Source: Furcasterigmium furcatum (Eukaryota > Ascomycota > Sordariomycetes > Glomerellales > Plectosphaerellaceae). From it: DNA of 64,000 nucleotides. The position numbers were made by a program, and so were the translations under genes. Positions 20,155 to 33,400 of this stretch are shown piece after piece (within the stretch, counting starts at the first letter, position 1; every line of letters begins with the position of its first letter). The notes beneath the pieces are model-generated. The model was given only the letters and a program-made list of their open reading frames with translations. It was not told where the DNA came from and ran no database searches. The stretch lies in NCBI GenBank assembly GCA_001599815.1, contig BCIA01000004.1, positions 5,172,082 to 5,236,081 of the forward strand, given 5' to 3'.

Positions 20155-22167
20155 TCATTGCCTGCGCTTGCGCTTGCGGTCGTCCTCTCCTCGCGGGTCG
20201 TCGTCTTCGTCATCTCGCTCGGCGGTATCCGTAGGATTAAGGATATGTGCCATGCTGCCGCGGCGTGTTGGCGGCACTGAGCTATCTTTGACGGCGAGGC
20301 TTCCTCTGTTTGCGGCAGACCCCCACGACCAGTTCGCAAATGTATCTGTAGGCCCGCCACTACCTGGACCTGCCCCGTTGGGGAAGTTTGAAGGAGGGGG
20401 CGGGGTTGCCGGTCGAGAACCAGGTCTTGGCTGCGAGGCTGCTTGGAACGAATACGATGATAGGGATTCTCTGATCCGCTGATCCTCTGGCGGTACCCGG
20501 CCGGGGGATGACGGCCAGGCGCCTGAAGGCGGACCTGAAGATGGGAAGGGCGGGTTGCCCTGCCATCCAGGAACACGAATATCCGCAGAGGTGTGACGCC
20601 TCGCAAGACTTCCAGGCGGCTCAACCTGCTGAGAGAGGGGATGAGGGCCTGGTGGAGGGGGAGGAGCCTGTCCTCGCAGAGGGGACGGTGATTGCGGAGC
20701 AGTACTGGCGCTGAACGACCCGTATGGTCTCCGGGTGCTGGCAGAGAGATTGGACAGGTTGGATGGCACCGGCGGCTTGTAGTAGTTGCCGGCCTGTCCT
20801 CGGGCGCCGGGCACGGTCAGATTGCCCCTTCGCGAATCATCCTGAGGCAGTTGACGAGGTGAGACGGGTGCGTTCTCGATATTTGAGAAGTAGGACCGGC
20901 TGCTTGTAAACGGCGGTTGCTCGTGTGACTCGTCGAGGGTCCGGAGCATTTCTGTCTGCCGTTGCATTTCGTTCTGAAGATTGAGCACTGTTGGTTGTCA
21001 GTGACACGGGACACTCAAATCAGGTATCTCGCCGTGAGGGCCTGGATGCTTACCGTCCCTGTAGATTGCGCTTTCTGGGCCTGGGGTAAGACCCAGAACC
21101 GCCCTGGAAAGCTCTTGGTTGAAATAGAGCAAGCGGCTCACGGTCTCCATGACCGCCTGGTTCTTGACGTACATGTAGTGAGAATTCTCCTCACTTCTCT
21201 GGAGCCGCATACTCATCTCATAGAGGGTATGCTCAATATGCGATTGTCTGGGATCGCCCCCCTCAGTAGGTGGTGGCGGCATCGGCTCCTGTGGTGTACC
21301 GGGCTGTGATGACGACTGCTTCGAGTTGGGATACTCGCGGTGAACGAGCGCATGCCTCGACGCCCGGCGCTTGATCTCTCGCAAGCCGACGAGATCCCCT
21401 CGTTTGAAGTTGCCATTGCCGTGCTTGAATTCCCACACTGCCATCTCCGGATTCCCGGTGTGGAAAGCGTCACTCACTAACCCCACGTCAGAACCAAACT
21501 CGGGTGAACTGGGGGCCGTCATAAACCAACCTTTGTGAAACCCGTACATGTTGAGTTGTCGCACGAAAGAAGAGATATTGGTATGTTTGAAATATTGCCT
21601 GTGATGGTGAGTGAGCGAGCTGCGCATTGCGATTAGGGGGGTTGTTCCACGCACGCAAGGACCTTGGAAAAGTCCGGCGAGGGGGACATTATGAAGCTGT
21701 CGGCAGATGGTGACCACGAGATTAGATGCTGTATCGAGGGATCCTCCAGCATGCTGCTCAGCCTGTTAGCCGCTGGCTCCTCGCCCCCGATGCGAATATT
21801 GAGCCTACTTGTAGAGTTTGTGGATGAAAGCAGTCTGGACAATCTTTGGCTGGTGGACAGCCGCCGCCGCAGTTGCGGGAGGGGCGGGCATGGAACCGAC
21901 GTTGTTTGGGCCCTGTGATGTGGGCGATGTATTCTTTGCCGTATCGCGTGCGCCATTGGAGTTGCCGTCGTGATGCTTGTGAGAGGGCGAGGCAGCACCC
22001 GACTTGTCGGGCGTCGTGATCTCCATCGGGTCGCCGTCGCCTGGAGAGGGTGCGGAGGCTTGGATGGTTGGCGGATGAATGGGGACGATGCGGCCGGACG
22101 TCGAGTTGTCTTCGTGGCCGTCGGTTGGCGGAGGCGGGCCCTGGTGAGTCTCAATCGCGGCAGCCAT
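20155..22167 (-). CDS. SFL1: Sfl1-type heat-shock-factor-like transcription regulator
   Basis: Nuclear regulator with an HSF-type winged-helix DNA-binding domain. Exons are 22167-21809, 21753-21655, 21598-21531, 21476-21054 and 20987-20155, giving 593 residues; all introns are gt-ag, 54-66 bp, and three interrupt the DNA-binding domain. Joined, it reads IVQTAFIHKLYNMLEDPSIQ, then LISWSPSADSFIMSPSPDFS, YFKHTNISSFVRQLNMYGFH and VWEFKHGNGNFKRGDLVGLR. The recognition helix SSFVRQLNMYGFHK is intact. A predicted coiled coil follows (about residues 255-345, including LYEMSMRLQRSEENSHYMYV), then a Pro/Ser-rich tail ending in a basic RKRKRRQ. Order and length match yeast Sfl1 and Magnaporthe MoSfl1 better than Hsf1 or Skn7 (no receiver domain). 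Those homologues control adhesion, morphogenesis and stress tolerance. The ATG at 22167 (MAAAIETHQGPPPP) is chosen although the frame is open upstream. Confidence 0.9.
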
Positions 22168-25100
22168 CTGGGCTGTCGCGAACGAAGGCACGTTAGCGAC
22201 GAAGACCACGAAAGGGTCGTCTTCTGGAGAGTGACAGTCTGCGGCGGAGCAAGCAAGGCCGAGCCAAGCCAGATGGGAATCGAGCCGTGGCCCCGTCTGT
22301 GGCGGAGGGCCTTTCGAGGATCCCCAGGGAAGAGAGCGCAAGGCGCAACTTACCTCATGTCGGCTGTAGGGCGGTAGTGTGTTGAAGTCGAAGCTTGCGC
22401 GACTGGAGCGGAGGATCGCGAGTATCAAGAGCCGGTACCGCAAGTTCGCTTCGCACTAGGGACCGAGGGAGGTGCGTGGAGTCTGTCGGTCGGGGTGCTG
22501 GAATCCGTGCAAGCTGACTGGTCTGCGGAGTGAGTTGTGGGCATGCGCGTAATCCGTGTCGAGCTCTATCGGCAACCGGGATGCCTATCGTCAAGCTTTG
22601 GCCCGACAATTTCGCGCGTTGGGCAGCAGGGGAACGCGATGGAGGTCGTTGGAGGTCGCGGCGGCTGCGATGATGATGACGATGACGAGGGAGCGGGTGT
22701 GCAATATGGATTGGATGGATGGATGAATGGAGGAAGGGAAGAATAGGACGCGGCGCAAAACGGTCGACGGTAGGGCTATAGAGCTCAAGGTAAGCTAGCT
22801 TCGGTGCCAGCAGGATTGCGAAGGCCGGGTCCCCCTCTCCGGTGGAAATCTGGAATGGAGGAAATCGTCGGACAGGGTTGGAAGCAGAAGGAAACCTCCG
22901 CGCGCTGAAGCAAAGCTTGCAGAAGGATCGGAGATGTCAGGCCAGGCCGGTACGTAGACGGTTTTAGGTGCCCACCGATTGGCCCTTGGGCGTATTGGGT
23001 GCGCAACTGGGGGGGTTGATGGTGGCCGTGTGGCGTCCGCGACGTCGAGGGAGGCGTGAGTTGGGGATGCGATCAGCAATTGGCGCGGCCGCAGGGTTGT
23101 GATGTCGAGTCGTGCGAATGTGCTTGGACGCCTGTGCGAGGCGCGCGTCGAGGCTCCCGTAGCGGAAGCTGGAGGAGGTTCGGAACAGCAGACTCCCGGG
23201 AATGACTTGAGATGGATCTGAGCTGCTCCGCGGCACGGGCGGCTGTAGAGGAGTATGAGGATGCGCGACGACGACGACGACGACGACGACGATGCTGGAA
23301 CAGGGCTGCAGCTTGATGAGAATGCGGGAGGCGATGTCAAGACAGATGGATGTCTGGCAGCGTAGCATCGAACCAGGCCCTTGATAGGTGATGACACTGG
23401 AGGGGACAGCTCCCCCGGGCTGCTGGTTGTCCAAATGTCGCTAGTCGCAATGGCTGGGCCCCCTGCCGCGATTCAGAAGAGATCTGATCACCTGGTGCGA
23501 ATCCGGACCGCATCACACGCTCCGAGGAATGGCAGGTGGTAGCATGCAGCTAGGGCTGGGCGGACTGGAAGTGCGGCGTCTGTAAGTATGTATTGCCCCT
23601 GTCAGACTGGGGTATTTGCCCGGCGCTGGAGTCGGAGGGGTCGCTCGCACTGGAGGCCGAGTCGCGAAGCTGGCTGGCGCAGAGGTGGGTTAGAGGACGT
23701 ATCGAAGCTGACCTGTCGGGCATGGGCTTGGGGTTTCGTGGCCGTGTGCATGAAGCGAGGGCCAAGGTCCAAGACCGTCGGTTTGGGAGCGGTGATTCAA
23801 TCCTGTGTTGAGGTTTGTTCGAGAGCAGCAAGAACTGAGACGGGTTCGGCCAAGAACGACACCTTGACCTCAGGTGGGTCCCGGGCATGTCCAAACTGAG
23901 GGGGCCAATCAACGGGAGGAGGAGAAACATGGCACCTGGAGCGAGTCCATCGTTCCATGCCATGCTTGAGCTGCCCCTCGAACTCGACCGGCTGCTGGCC
24001 GTCGCTTGAAATCGTAAGCCCGGCAAGCTCGAAGGCATCCATGGATGTTCTGTGGTGATGATCCGAGGTCCTCTCCATACCTGCGGTCCGCGGTACCCCT
24101 CCGCATGCCTGACATGTTGGTACGTAAAGAGGTAGGTACAAGTACTTGTACACCGCGGGCAGATCTCCTGCGCTTGCTTGTACAGTCAGTACTGTATCTT
24201 TCCCCCGCGAACAGGGCCAAGGGCGCGGGTCCACCGTCCGTCGGGGATGTGAGTGGGCACCCGCCGACCTGAATTTGGTGGGCTTTGGGGGCCGTGCGAC
24301 TGGTCTGGATTCGCTGGAAAAGCCGGTCGCTCACCCGCTGCTGCCAGTCGTGCTTCCATCAGAACGCGCTTCCGCCAGCCATCTTCTTAGCTGATAACCT
24401 TATTGTCACTTAGCGGGAAGCTGCATTCTCTGCTAAGCTCCGACTGGAAGGAAGGAAGATGACTGGAAGAATCGAGTCTTTCCTTCCTGCTCTTCTTGGT
24501 CGGGCTCCATGCTTACCTCAGCTCTCGAGCTGCTGTCACGGGGAGAGGGAACGTTTGGGAAAGCAAGCACGACCCCAGTCAGTCCTCCACCTCAGAAGAA
24601 GAGGCAGGAGGGGGTGGGTATCGCTTCCTTCTCCGGGCCAAGTTCCATGACACTGGCATTGGCATTGGCATTGGCGGCGTTCGATTTTCTCCCCCGCCAA
24701 ACCCCCTCCCTTTGCTCCTTTCCCTTTGGGCGAGCGACGTTGATGTCCAACATGTCTCATTCCGGCTTGCACCTCCAAGATCACGCAAGACCATGCCTTG
24801 CCGGGCAGAATCCGACAAATACCTGTACATTACGGTCGCCGATACGCCATCTCCAGAACCCCTGTCGCCCCGCCCCTTTCCGCCGAGATGGGGCCTCCCT
24901 CCCACCTGCATAGCATCAACTCCATCTTGAGCCGTAGCACGAACCTGTCAACGTGAACCAGTCAACCGGTCTGATCCCAGTGGCGCTCAGTCCCTGGTCA
25001 TGGCACTTCGATCGGAGGCACAATTCAGTGTCTCCCATTTTCGCTTCACGAAAACCTAGATCCATGCACTGCGCACACAAGCACATCAACCCTGGATATC

Positions 25101-27360
25101 ACCCAACCAAGCTCCCCAGCAACCCAGCACATATCTGGCTCCACCCGGCGCATTGACGACAATCTACCACGACATCGTCTTGATAGGAAAGCTAGCTGCT
25201 TCGAGGCTCCCATTGGTTTACCCTGCATCGGAATTATTTGCCATGTGCAGATGCGCCGCTCGTCACCGAGACACCCCCTCCAGAAAGATACTTACCTCAC
25301 GAGCCCCTCTGCTTCCGCTCGCACCGTTGTGCGCGGCCCAAGGTGCCGTACACCCGGACAACAAACTGCCAGGCAGCTCTCTCTCCTGGTGGCCTGTCCG
25401 GCGGCATGGCGTCATGCCGCCTGGCATGACACGGGCTGGGGCGTCCCAACCACCATAACCACGAGCTATCTCGTGAAAGGGGGCCACCACCTTTCAGCTC
25501 GACATGGGGCCGCTTCAGACTTGGCAAGCCACGTCCACGGTAAAGAGATCACGGTTCAACTTTACTTGCATATGCATCTACCAATTGCTTTTCGACCCTT
25601 TGATGCTTGTGGCAATGGGTTTTGCATCCCCAGTACGTCAGCCGACCTTGCGCGTCTTGCCGACTTATCGTGCCCCTGAACTGCGATCCTGCGATGCAAC
25701 ATCAAAGTCAATTCGCCGCCCGGAGATGGTGCCCTGTGTTTCGCGAATACATTACAGGAGGATACTGCAGCCTCGACATTATGCTCCGGGTTATCTTGAG
25801 CCTTGGGCGGCAGATCCCGTCTCGACTGCGTAATTTCGAGCTGTCGTGGGACTCCCGCACGCACGTGGTTCGGCTGAAGATCTTCTTTTGGAAACGTCGA
25901 TCCAACACCGGCGGAAACATCCTTCAAGACACCGGGGATGATCCATCGTCGAGGTAATTGCCTCCTAACCGCCAAGTGTTCAGGGCCTATCTCCGAAAGA
26001 AACGCATTTCATCCCATGTCCGTTTACGCCTATCAACGTGACACATGTTCAACGGCGAACTATATGCCTATCTAAGTCCTTGGCTAGATACGCGAGCTGT
26101 CAACCCCCGACCACGCGTCGATTCCCACGGAGAGCCGAATCGACAGCTCACTCGCCTCGACAGACCGCACCTCTCGAGCACAAAGCAATGCCCCTCGGCC
26201 CTGGTGATCACTCACCCTCAGACGTCAACTTAGGCTTTCGCATATCAACAACATGCAGGGGGCTCCCCACTCAATTTAGGCTCAATGGCACGCCTCACCC
26301 ATCACTGACGGCCCTGCATCAGATCTGGAATTTCGATCTCTCCCGGCCGGGCCTTCTGTCTCGGAAGCCCCCTTTAGAAGATTCCAAGGAACGAGGAGTG
26401 ATCTAGCCATGCTGTCATTTTTCCAAGTAAGGTCCGATGTCCGAGACGTCAGCATTCCGCGACGAACCAAGGCGGTACGCATTCCTGAGACACGGCCGTT
26501 TGCGGCTCAATGTCGGAGGCGAGGGTCACGCACGGAGAGTACTTCCGGTTTGGCCACCCGCCACCACGTTGTAGGTCCGATTTGAGAGCCCAGGAGAAAT
26601 GGGAAGACATCAGACAGGCATTCGTCATCAGGAATGCCGGAACAGCGCCGCCACAAGTGAAGTCAAGGTAATCTGCACCATGTATCATACCGAAAACGTT
26701 CTCGGAGACTTTCTCGAAGGAAAGAAGCCCGAATAGAAGAGAAGCCCGAATAGAAGTTCGTGCGTGCAACGTTGTCTGGCAGCACCCAATGCAGCGAGCA
26801 TCTCAGGCCCGACGGCTCAGTCACATCACCATGTCACATTACCATGGACACCGTGGCGGTCATCGAAATTGCTGGTACACATCGTGGAATTACAAAAGCT
26901 CTAATAAAGTGGTTGGTTTGTACAATCATCCGCACACATGCCGTCCTGCTCGCCGTGGTATCGACGCCCATCCGCACATCCTCACACAGCACCAGACAGA
27001 CCTTGACAATGCTCATACACGGACCGCTCGGGCCCAGGAGACAGACTGATAACACCTCTCGACGACACGTACCGGAACCTCACATCATCATGACTCGTCC
27101 CACTGCGGTGAAAAAGGAGCAACTCATATTTTCCCTCCCATGCGCTAAGAATCCCATCCAATCCGTCATGGGCAGAAAAGGGGGCAGGCAGACAGCAATA
27201 GAAACGCCAGGCGAACCGTAGTCCCCCGAACATGTGAGATCCCAGAGATGAACGAGAAAGGCCCAGAAAAGAATGTGGATGACGACTATTACGCCGGGGA
27301 TTCGCATCTTGGAACTCCGGCCAGCCGTGAACCCGGGAGAGAGAAAAGGAGAAAAAAGCA
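22168..27360. other. 5.2-kb gene-free region upstream of SFL1
   Basis: No family signature was found on either strand. The largest frames (23397-22795 minus, 24038-23550 minus, 24496-24930 plus, 25975-25562 minus) are Ser/Pro/Arg-rich, overlap one another and look like chance openings in GC-rich DNA. The right end is the 3' flank of the next gene. The remainder is presumably SFL1 promoter, a long 5' leader, or non-coding transcripts. Simple repeats include (CGA)9 and four copies of ggcatt near 24655-24678. Confidence 0.5.
23266..23292 (+). repeat. (CGA)9 trinucleotide microsatellite
   Basis: Nine uninterrupted CGA triplets, about 1.1 kb upstream of the SFL1 start codon in gene-free DNA. Such tracts vary in length between strains. 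Confidence 0.85.
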
Positions 27361-30300
27361 CTACGCCAGGCCGAGGAACTTGAGCGCCTTGTGGCTGTTG
27401 CCCTTCCTCGGGCGCGCCTGCTCGTCGAAGAGCGGCATGAGCCGGCGGTCCTCGTTGTCGAAGTCGCTGTCCTCGTCCTCGTCCGCGCCGTCGGGCTTCC
27501 GTCCGCGCCGGCTGCGGCCGGAGGGGGCCGTCTTTGCCGTGTCCGAGAGCGAGGGCGGGGTCTGGACAGATGACGCCGGGGACGGCGGGCGCGGTGCGAG
27601 AGAGCGGCTTGAGAGGCTCGCAGCTGAGAAGCGCGGAGATGGTGGCGACAGGGGCGGGCTGTGGGGGACCATGCTGGCGCGAGGGAACGCAGAGAAAGTG
27701 CCTGTGATGGGTGCCGGGGTGCGCTTGGTGGACCTGGTACGCCGGGGCGGCTCGTCTGTGACGTAGAAAAACGAGACCTCGATGAGCAGCTTGCGGATGG
27801 TCGTGATGAACTTCGTGATCTCGGCATCAGTGGCCGCAGATGTGAGCAGAAAGTTGGCTTTGGAGATGGAGACGCTCTCCTGAGAGCGGTGCTGCTGCGG
27901 CGGCGGCGGGGTGGAAGAAGGGGTCTTGAACTTGGTCGACGTGCTCTCTTCGCTGGAGGTGCGAGACAGTGAGGGACCGCGAATGTGAATGAAGGGGAGA
28001 GGCTCCTTGGCGTTCGAGTCGACAACCTGCGCCACCTTCATCAAGTCGACGCCAACCAGCTTCTGGAGGGCGAGGACGGTCGGGAGGTGGTCGGGAGGAT
28101 AATCCAGAAGCAAGAACCGGACATCGGGGTTCGTGACAAAGAATGTTTCGAGATGGGGAATAATGAGCGTGGCAAGGAGATACGAGTTGGTAAAGGGATT
28201 GACGCGAGTCTGATATGCCAAAGGCTGAGCTGTGAACGTCTGCATCGCGTTGGCGACCAAGTAGCTGTGTCTCGGTCAGTAAGTGTTCTTTTGGCGGAAA
28301 GGGCACACGGCATACCGGAAGTCCAGACGGCCAGACCGGCTGATCTCTCCAGCCTTGGTTCCCAGCTTTTCAAGTTGCGCGGTGATACCTGACACCTGGG
28401 CTCTCTGAACGCCCCTCTCAGCGCCGACGGCCAGAATCTGGTCTATCCTGCGGCCGCTGTTCTCATGGCCGTCCTGGTCAGCGTGACTGAAGATTGGCCT
28501 CCACATGCCGCCCATCTCTGGCAGAAGCGAGAAGTGGAACTGGTGGTAGCCCTTATCCTCCGCGGGGAAGTAGATGTTGAGGACGTTCCGCAGGTCGTTC
28601 TGAACAGCCACAGCCGTCTTGCAGTCGGTGACGTTGCAGTCATGGAACTTATCCTCGGAAGCATACCACACCGACTCGGGAGGTGGTGGCGTCTGGGCAG
28701 GAGTAGGAGGCGCTGGCCTCGTGATTGCCTGGGCCATGGGAACCGTCGCAGCAGTTTTCGACAGTGTCGGCTCATATGCAAAAGGATCGTAGTCTTCGGG
28801 TTCGCCTGTCCTGGAATTCACCAGATGCACCTGGACAGCCGTTGCCGATGTATCAAAAGAAGGCGTCCTTGGAACGGAGACCTCGTCGTCCAACTCTGAC
28901 GTCTCTGAGCCTGTTGAGCCCGGCTTCAGGGGATACACGCCCGTCCTGAAAGATTGCACGAGATAGTCCAGGAATCGATCCACGGGGCCGTCGCGGAAGT
29001 TGATCACGAGGTCCTCTGTGAATGGAAGAACTTGCTGGAAGGCAAGGAACGGAGGCATCCCTGCTGCATCCGTGCCCCTGTCAACATAGGCGGAGACCTT
29101 CCTCCGCGGCTTCAGAGGCGCTGGTGAGAGGGCAATGATGGGCTGCTCCGTGCGGACATAGATCGTCCTTGTCGGCTCCGCGTAGCTCGCCCGCTTCGAC
29201 GTCAAGGATCCTTTGTGAGAAGTCGAGTCCATGCATGAATGCCGGCGCTTGTCGATGAGTTGCTCGTGGTCATGTGCAGACGACCGAGTCCTCATTCTCA
29301 AAATCGTGTCGCGATACTGGGTGCTGTAGGAAACCATCCGGTCCAGGGACCTCGTCCTCTTAAGAGACCGCTTGCGGCCAGACGGCCTCACCTGGACGAC
29401 GGATGCTCTGCCAAAGACGACGGGCTCCGCGGGATGAGAGGCGAAGGAGACGTCCGAGCGAGGTGAGAGCAAGTCAACGACAAGGTTAGTGTGCGGCGTG
29501 GGCGGGCCGTACGACTCTCCCGCACAGCTCGGGGACGTGGGAGCGTAGAAGGTGCATTCTCGGGATGAGAGGTAGTGGTTCTGGTGTCTTCTGCGTGGCT
29601 CTTCGTGATCCGGCACCTCGACACTCGGGGCTCGGGAGGCGATTGGCGTTGAGAAGGTCTCGTCGTCGGAGTCCTCGACAGCAACACCGGACTGGGTGCC
29701 AAAGACATAGAACGGGGCAGCATCGCCGAACCTATCGTCGAAGCTGTACATGGGCAAGCTCATGCTCCGCGGTCTCGTCCTCCCAGTCATACCCATGTCG
29801 GGGTTGGGCTGCAAGTTGGCCGTCAGGCGGTCGAGGGCATCGGCGGCCCGCATGGCTCGGACCGTGGGATCCTCCTCGATGAGCTGGGATGATCTCGGCG
29901 AGACGAGAGAGGTACCGTCGTGATAGCTCCTCTCCAAGCCCGCCAGGCCGTGCCTGACGAGACCCTCGAATTTCCGTTGCGCCATGGCCATATCCCCATC
30001 TGTCTCATGCTCGGCAATGGCCCTGATGCAAGCAGCATAGGCACCGGGCGTGCCGCCGTTCATGAAGACGAGCCTTTTCTGGGCTGGGGTCGAGTCCTTG
30101 AGAAAGTTGAGAGCATCTTGATGTCTTGTGAGCGCGGCATCATGCATCCTGCGGATGAAGGTTTTGGCGTCGAAGGGCTCGCTCTCGTCCAAGTCTCCCA
30201 TGTAGTTCTCGATTGGTGGCAGAATGGATATCTGTGGCGAGGTGGGAAGAAGCCGGAGCTGTGTCGAGAGGACATCGGTGGGCCCCTCGAAGGCGACCAA

Positions 30301-30408
30301 GGCCCCTTGATACCCGCGGTTGTCTCCCATTGCGATTCCAGGAGACATTGCTTCTCTGGGCTTGGGCGGTTCTGAGGTATCCGACCTGGTCGAGAAGCTG
30401 GACCCCAT
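27361..30408 (-). CDS. Large conserved fungal protein of unknown function (gastric mucin-like)
   Basis: Two exons, 30408-28316 and 28264-27361, separated by a 51-bp gt-ag intron; 998 residues. The join LDFR|YLVANAMQTF keeps frame. No catalytic domain is recognised. Globular-looking parts are residues 30-130 (DVLSTQLRLLPTSPQISILP; FDAKTFIRRMHDAALTRHQD), 455-520 (GMPPFLAFQQVLPFTEDLVI) and 610-790 (CKTAVAVQNDLRNVLNIYFP; LLPEMGGMWRPIFSHADQDG; YQTRVNPFTNSYLLATLIIP). Between them the chain is Ser/Thr/Pro-rich and probably disordered. The C-terminal 200 residues are low-complexity with a short basic/acidic end. From memory, Sordariomycete orthologues carry the uninformative name gastric mucin-like protein. 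The open frame runs on to 30459 without an ATG, so MGSSFSTRSD at 30408 is the start; a 5' exon is possible. Confidence 0.8.
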
Positions 30409-33400
30409 ACAATGCTGGTGTGGTGAGATAGGAGGTGTCGAGATGGACGTGCTTGTCAAACTTCAGTGTCCCCAAGTGCGTTGCTTCTCCTCGAGAAAGT
30501 TGCAGGTCATGGAGAAGGAGGCATCAGAGGGAGGAGGAGGTATGTGAGGTGTAGGAGGGAAGATGAGTCGTGGGAGGGGGATTTGGCGGAGAAGTGACGG
30601 AGGGTTTCGTCGTACGGCAAGGTCACAGGCCCCGTTTCGGTAGCTGGGAGGGCGAAAGTCAGCAGGGAGTGAGTGAAGAGAGGCAGTGATGAGCGGCGAG
30701 GGGTGGTACTTGGCAATTGATCGGGAAGAGTGAGACAGTTGTGTCGTGGTCGACGCATGGGATGTGGGTTCGGGGGCATCGAGAGAACCGGGACTTGGAC
30801 CGACTTACAAGCGGAAGCGAACGGAAACGGAAACTGGTGGCAGGCAGCGCTGCGGGTGCACCACGGGTTGCTAAGGTAGGCTCAACGTCACTGTCACCGG
30901 CCTGTCCCCGAAACCTTAAACCTAATAGTAATGGAACAGGAAAGACAGCTTCATTCCAGCCGGAAGCGGGCGTGGCAGCGTGGTGAGGTGGCCGCAAACG
31001 CACGCTCGAGTGAAAGGGGGGGGACTTGAGTGTTCGTTGCGGGAAAGGGGACGGTCAAGTCGATCTTCGTCAGGGTGAAGTGAAAGGATGTGAGAGTGAA
31101 GAAGAAGTAAGGGGAGTTACGGTCTAAGAAAAGGGGACGTGTCGTGTGTTATCCCACGTTTTCTTTGCCTGTCGTCCCGGCGATATCTTCTTCTCCCTTG
31201 CAACCGCCGTGGGCAGCCTGCCAAACGACCGGGGACGAACAGGACCTAAGTAATAAAAAGTACCCATTACCCAGGCACTCGCGGCAACCCGCAGACGGTC
31301 CCTTGCGTAAGTAGCAAGGGAATGGAATGGAACGCTGCTCCTGCAAATCGACGGGTCCCAGTATCCATGGAATCGAACGGGCCGGTTGACCATGTCGGAC
31401 GCAGAGCCGGGGAGGCACCTGAACGAGAACGAGGGATGCTTGCGTCGAAGACGGACAACCTCCCTATCCACCACCATCGACCGCACACACATCCTCCACG
31501 ACCATTCTACATTCGGCCATGTCTATCGGCATGGGTGTTTCCAAGTAGGTAGCCAAGACAAGGAGGCAAGGGCGAAGCCACCTCACTGCCGGGACATGGG
31601 TCCAACGAGGTGTCGAATGGGTAGACTGGATGGACTGTTCGCGGAGACGGGAGAGGATCGAGGTTTCTTTTGCTGCCCGCCCAGAGTGTCAAGAGTGGGT
31701 GGTGCGTGTGCGTGACCAGGGACCACTCAACCACTGACCAGGGACGGCTGAGGCTCTCTCGAAGCGCTCGTTTCCATCCATGCTGCAGTCACGTCGCCGC
31801 CGTTCCCTGGATCGGGGGTACCAGCCCTCTGGGATGCAGGGGCTGATTCTTCTGTGTAGCGTTCACGGGCGCGCTGAGATGCGGGTATCCGTCCCAACAT
31901 GTTCCACGGCCAGCCGTGGCGTCGTCCTCCCGGGGCAGGTGTAACGACGGCGGGAAACGAGTCCTTGATGCGGTGAGTCCCGTGGATGTTGTGGGCATAT
32001 CTAAGTACACTACTCCATTCTGGCTCGAGGCTGGACGACGACTTCACGCTTGAGCTGCTAATGGGTCGGTGTCGAGGACGAGGACGAGGGCGAGGCCGAG
32101 GCCGAGGCGAGTGGAGGACCGAACCCACGGCTGAAGAGCGCTACTCGACCAGAGATGATGATGGTCCGCCAGGATGAAAGTTTAGACGCCGAAGATGACG
32201 ATAATCCCTCTGTAAGCAAACACTTAATCCCGCCCTTGGCAGGGAAGCTCCCTGGATGGACAGGGGTCAGAGCGGACCGCCTGGGCTCGGTTTCTTATTC
32301 TGGGGGAGGATTACCCACTAGGAGCCCTGGAGCTGGGGGCGACGGGAACTGGGCAGGCGCGCAGTACTTGCGCCTTCCATCTCCCGTCCTCCAGCTGCCT
32401 CCATGTCTCAGCTGCGCTTGCTTTTTCCTGCCCCAATATGATTCACTCCTCAGTGGCTGCATCTTCGTCAGTTCATCACAAAAGGGTTTTCCTCTTGCAA
32501 ACACAGATCGACAGTGACCCGCCATCACCTTCTCGAAATCCCCACGTTGGGACTTGCTGAGACCATCCGCCAGGAAGCACGTCCTCTAACGGCGGTTCTC
32601 CCACCTCGGAAGCTAGACGCATGATCGACAAACGGCTGTCGGGACCGAATCATGGTCCCCAAGGGCGGTCCAAGCCATGGAGAGTCAGTCCAGAACTGCG
32701 TTTGCAACCCAGGATGGCCCATCCTTCTCGAAGCTGGGGACTCCTTGGCTTGCTTGGCTCGAGCAACCTCAACCGTGACCACACCACTCGACAGCGCACA
32801 ACTCCAAGCCACTGTGACGGTCATTTCTGTCCTCTTCAGCTCGGTGTGGTCTGTCGTTTGCCGGCGTCCTCTGGTCCCAACGATAAGGCCTCCCGACGGC
32901 GAACCGCTGGTCATATTGGGCACGTTGCAGCGTGGCTGCCAGCACGACGTTGGAAAAGCAACGACATGACGCCAGCCAACCCATCAACTTGCCCGTTTGT
33001 GCATTCAGCTCCAGGTTCACGTTGCTTCTTTCCATCTCGTCACAAACACGCATCGGATTAGTGCCGGGCACCGAGCTGTCTTGTGGGCGCTCTTGCCTGG
33101 AAAGGCAAAGCGGGAACCAAGCCATGCATCCTCCACCAGTCTGGCCCAGTGATCAGCCTCCAGGGTGCCTTGCAGCAGCTCGCGATCAGCGTCAGGGGCA
33201 GGGGTAATCAGTGGATCTGCGCTGTTCACAGCTCCTCGTCACGATGGTGTGGTGATTGCTAGGCGCCGTGGAGAGCACGATCAGCTTCGATCCGCATTAC
33301 TGACCCGTTGGCGGCCGTCGACGACATGCTGCTGGCAGATTGGGCACAGAACTCGCAATCGAATCCCCTGAGAAGAGTGGTGGTATTCTTTTCTCTTTAC

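Noticed and set aside
22795..23397. 200-codon minus-strand ORF upstream of SFL1
   Set aside because: Ser-rich because of the CGA repeat, no domain, overlapped by other frames; probably leader or promoter DNA.
26113..26118. Single ACGCGT site in the SFL1 upstream region
   Set aside because: One isolated site is expected by chance over several kilobases.
26982..28025. 347-codon minus-strand ORF rich in Arg/Ser
   Set aside because: Overlaps exon 2 of the gastric mucin-like gene in another frame and has strongly biased composition.
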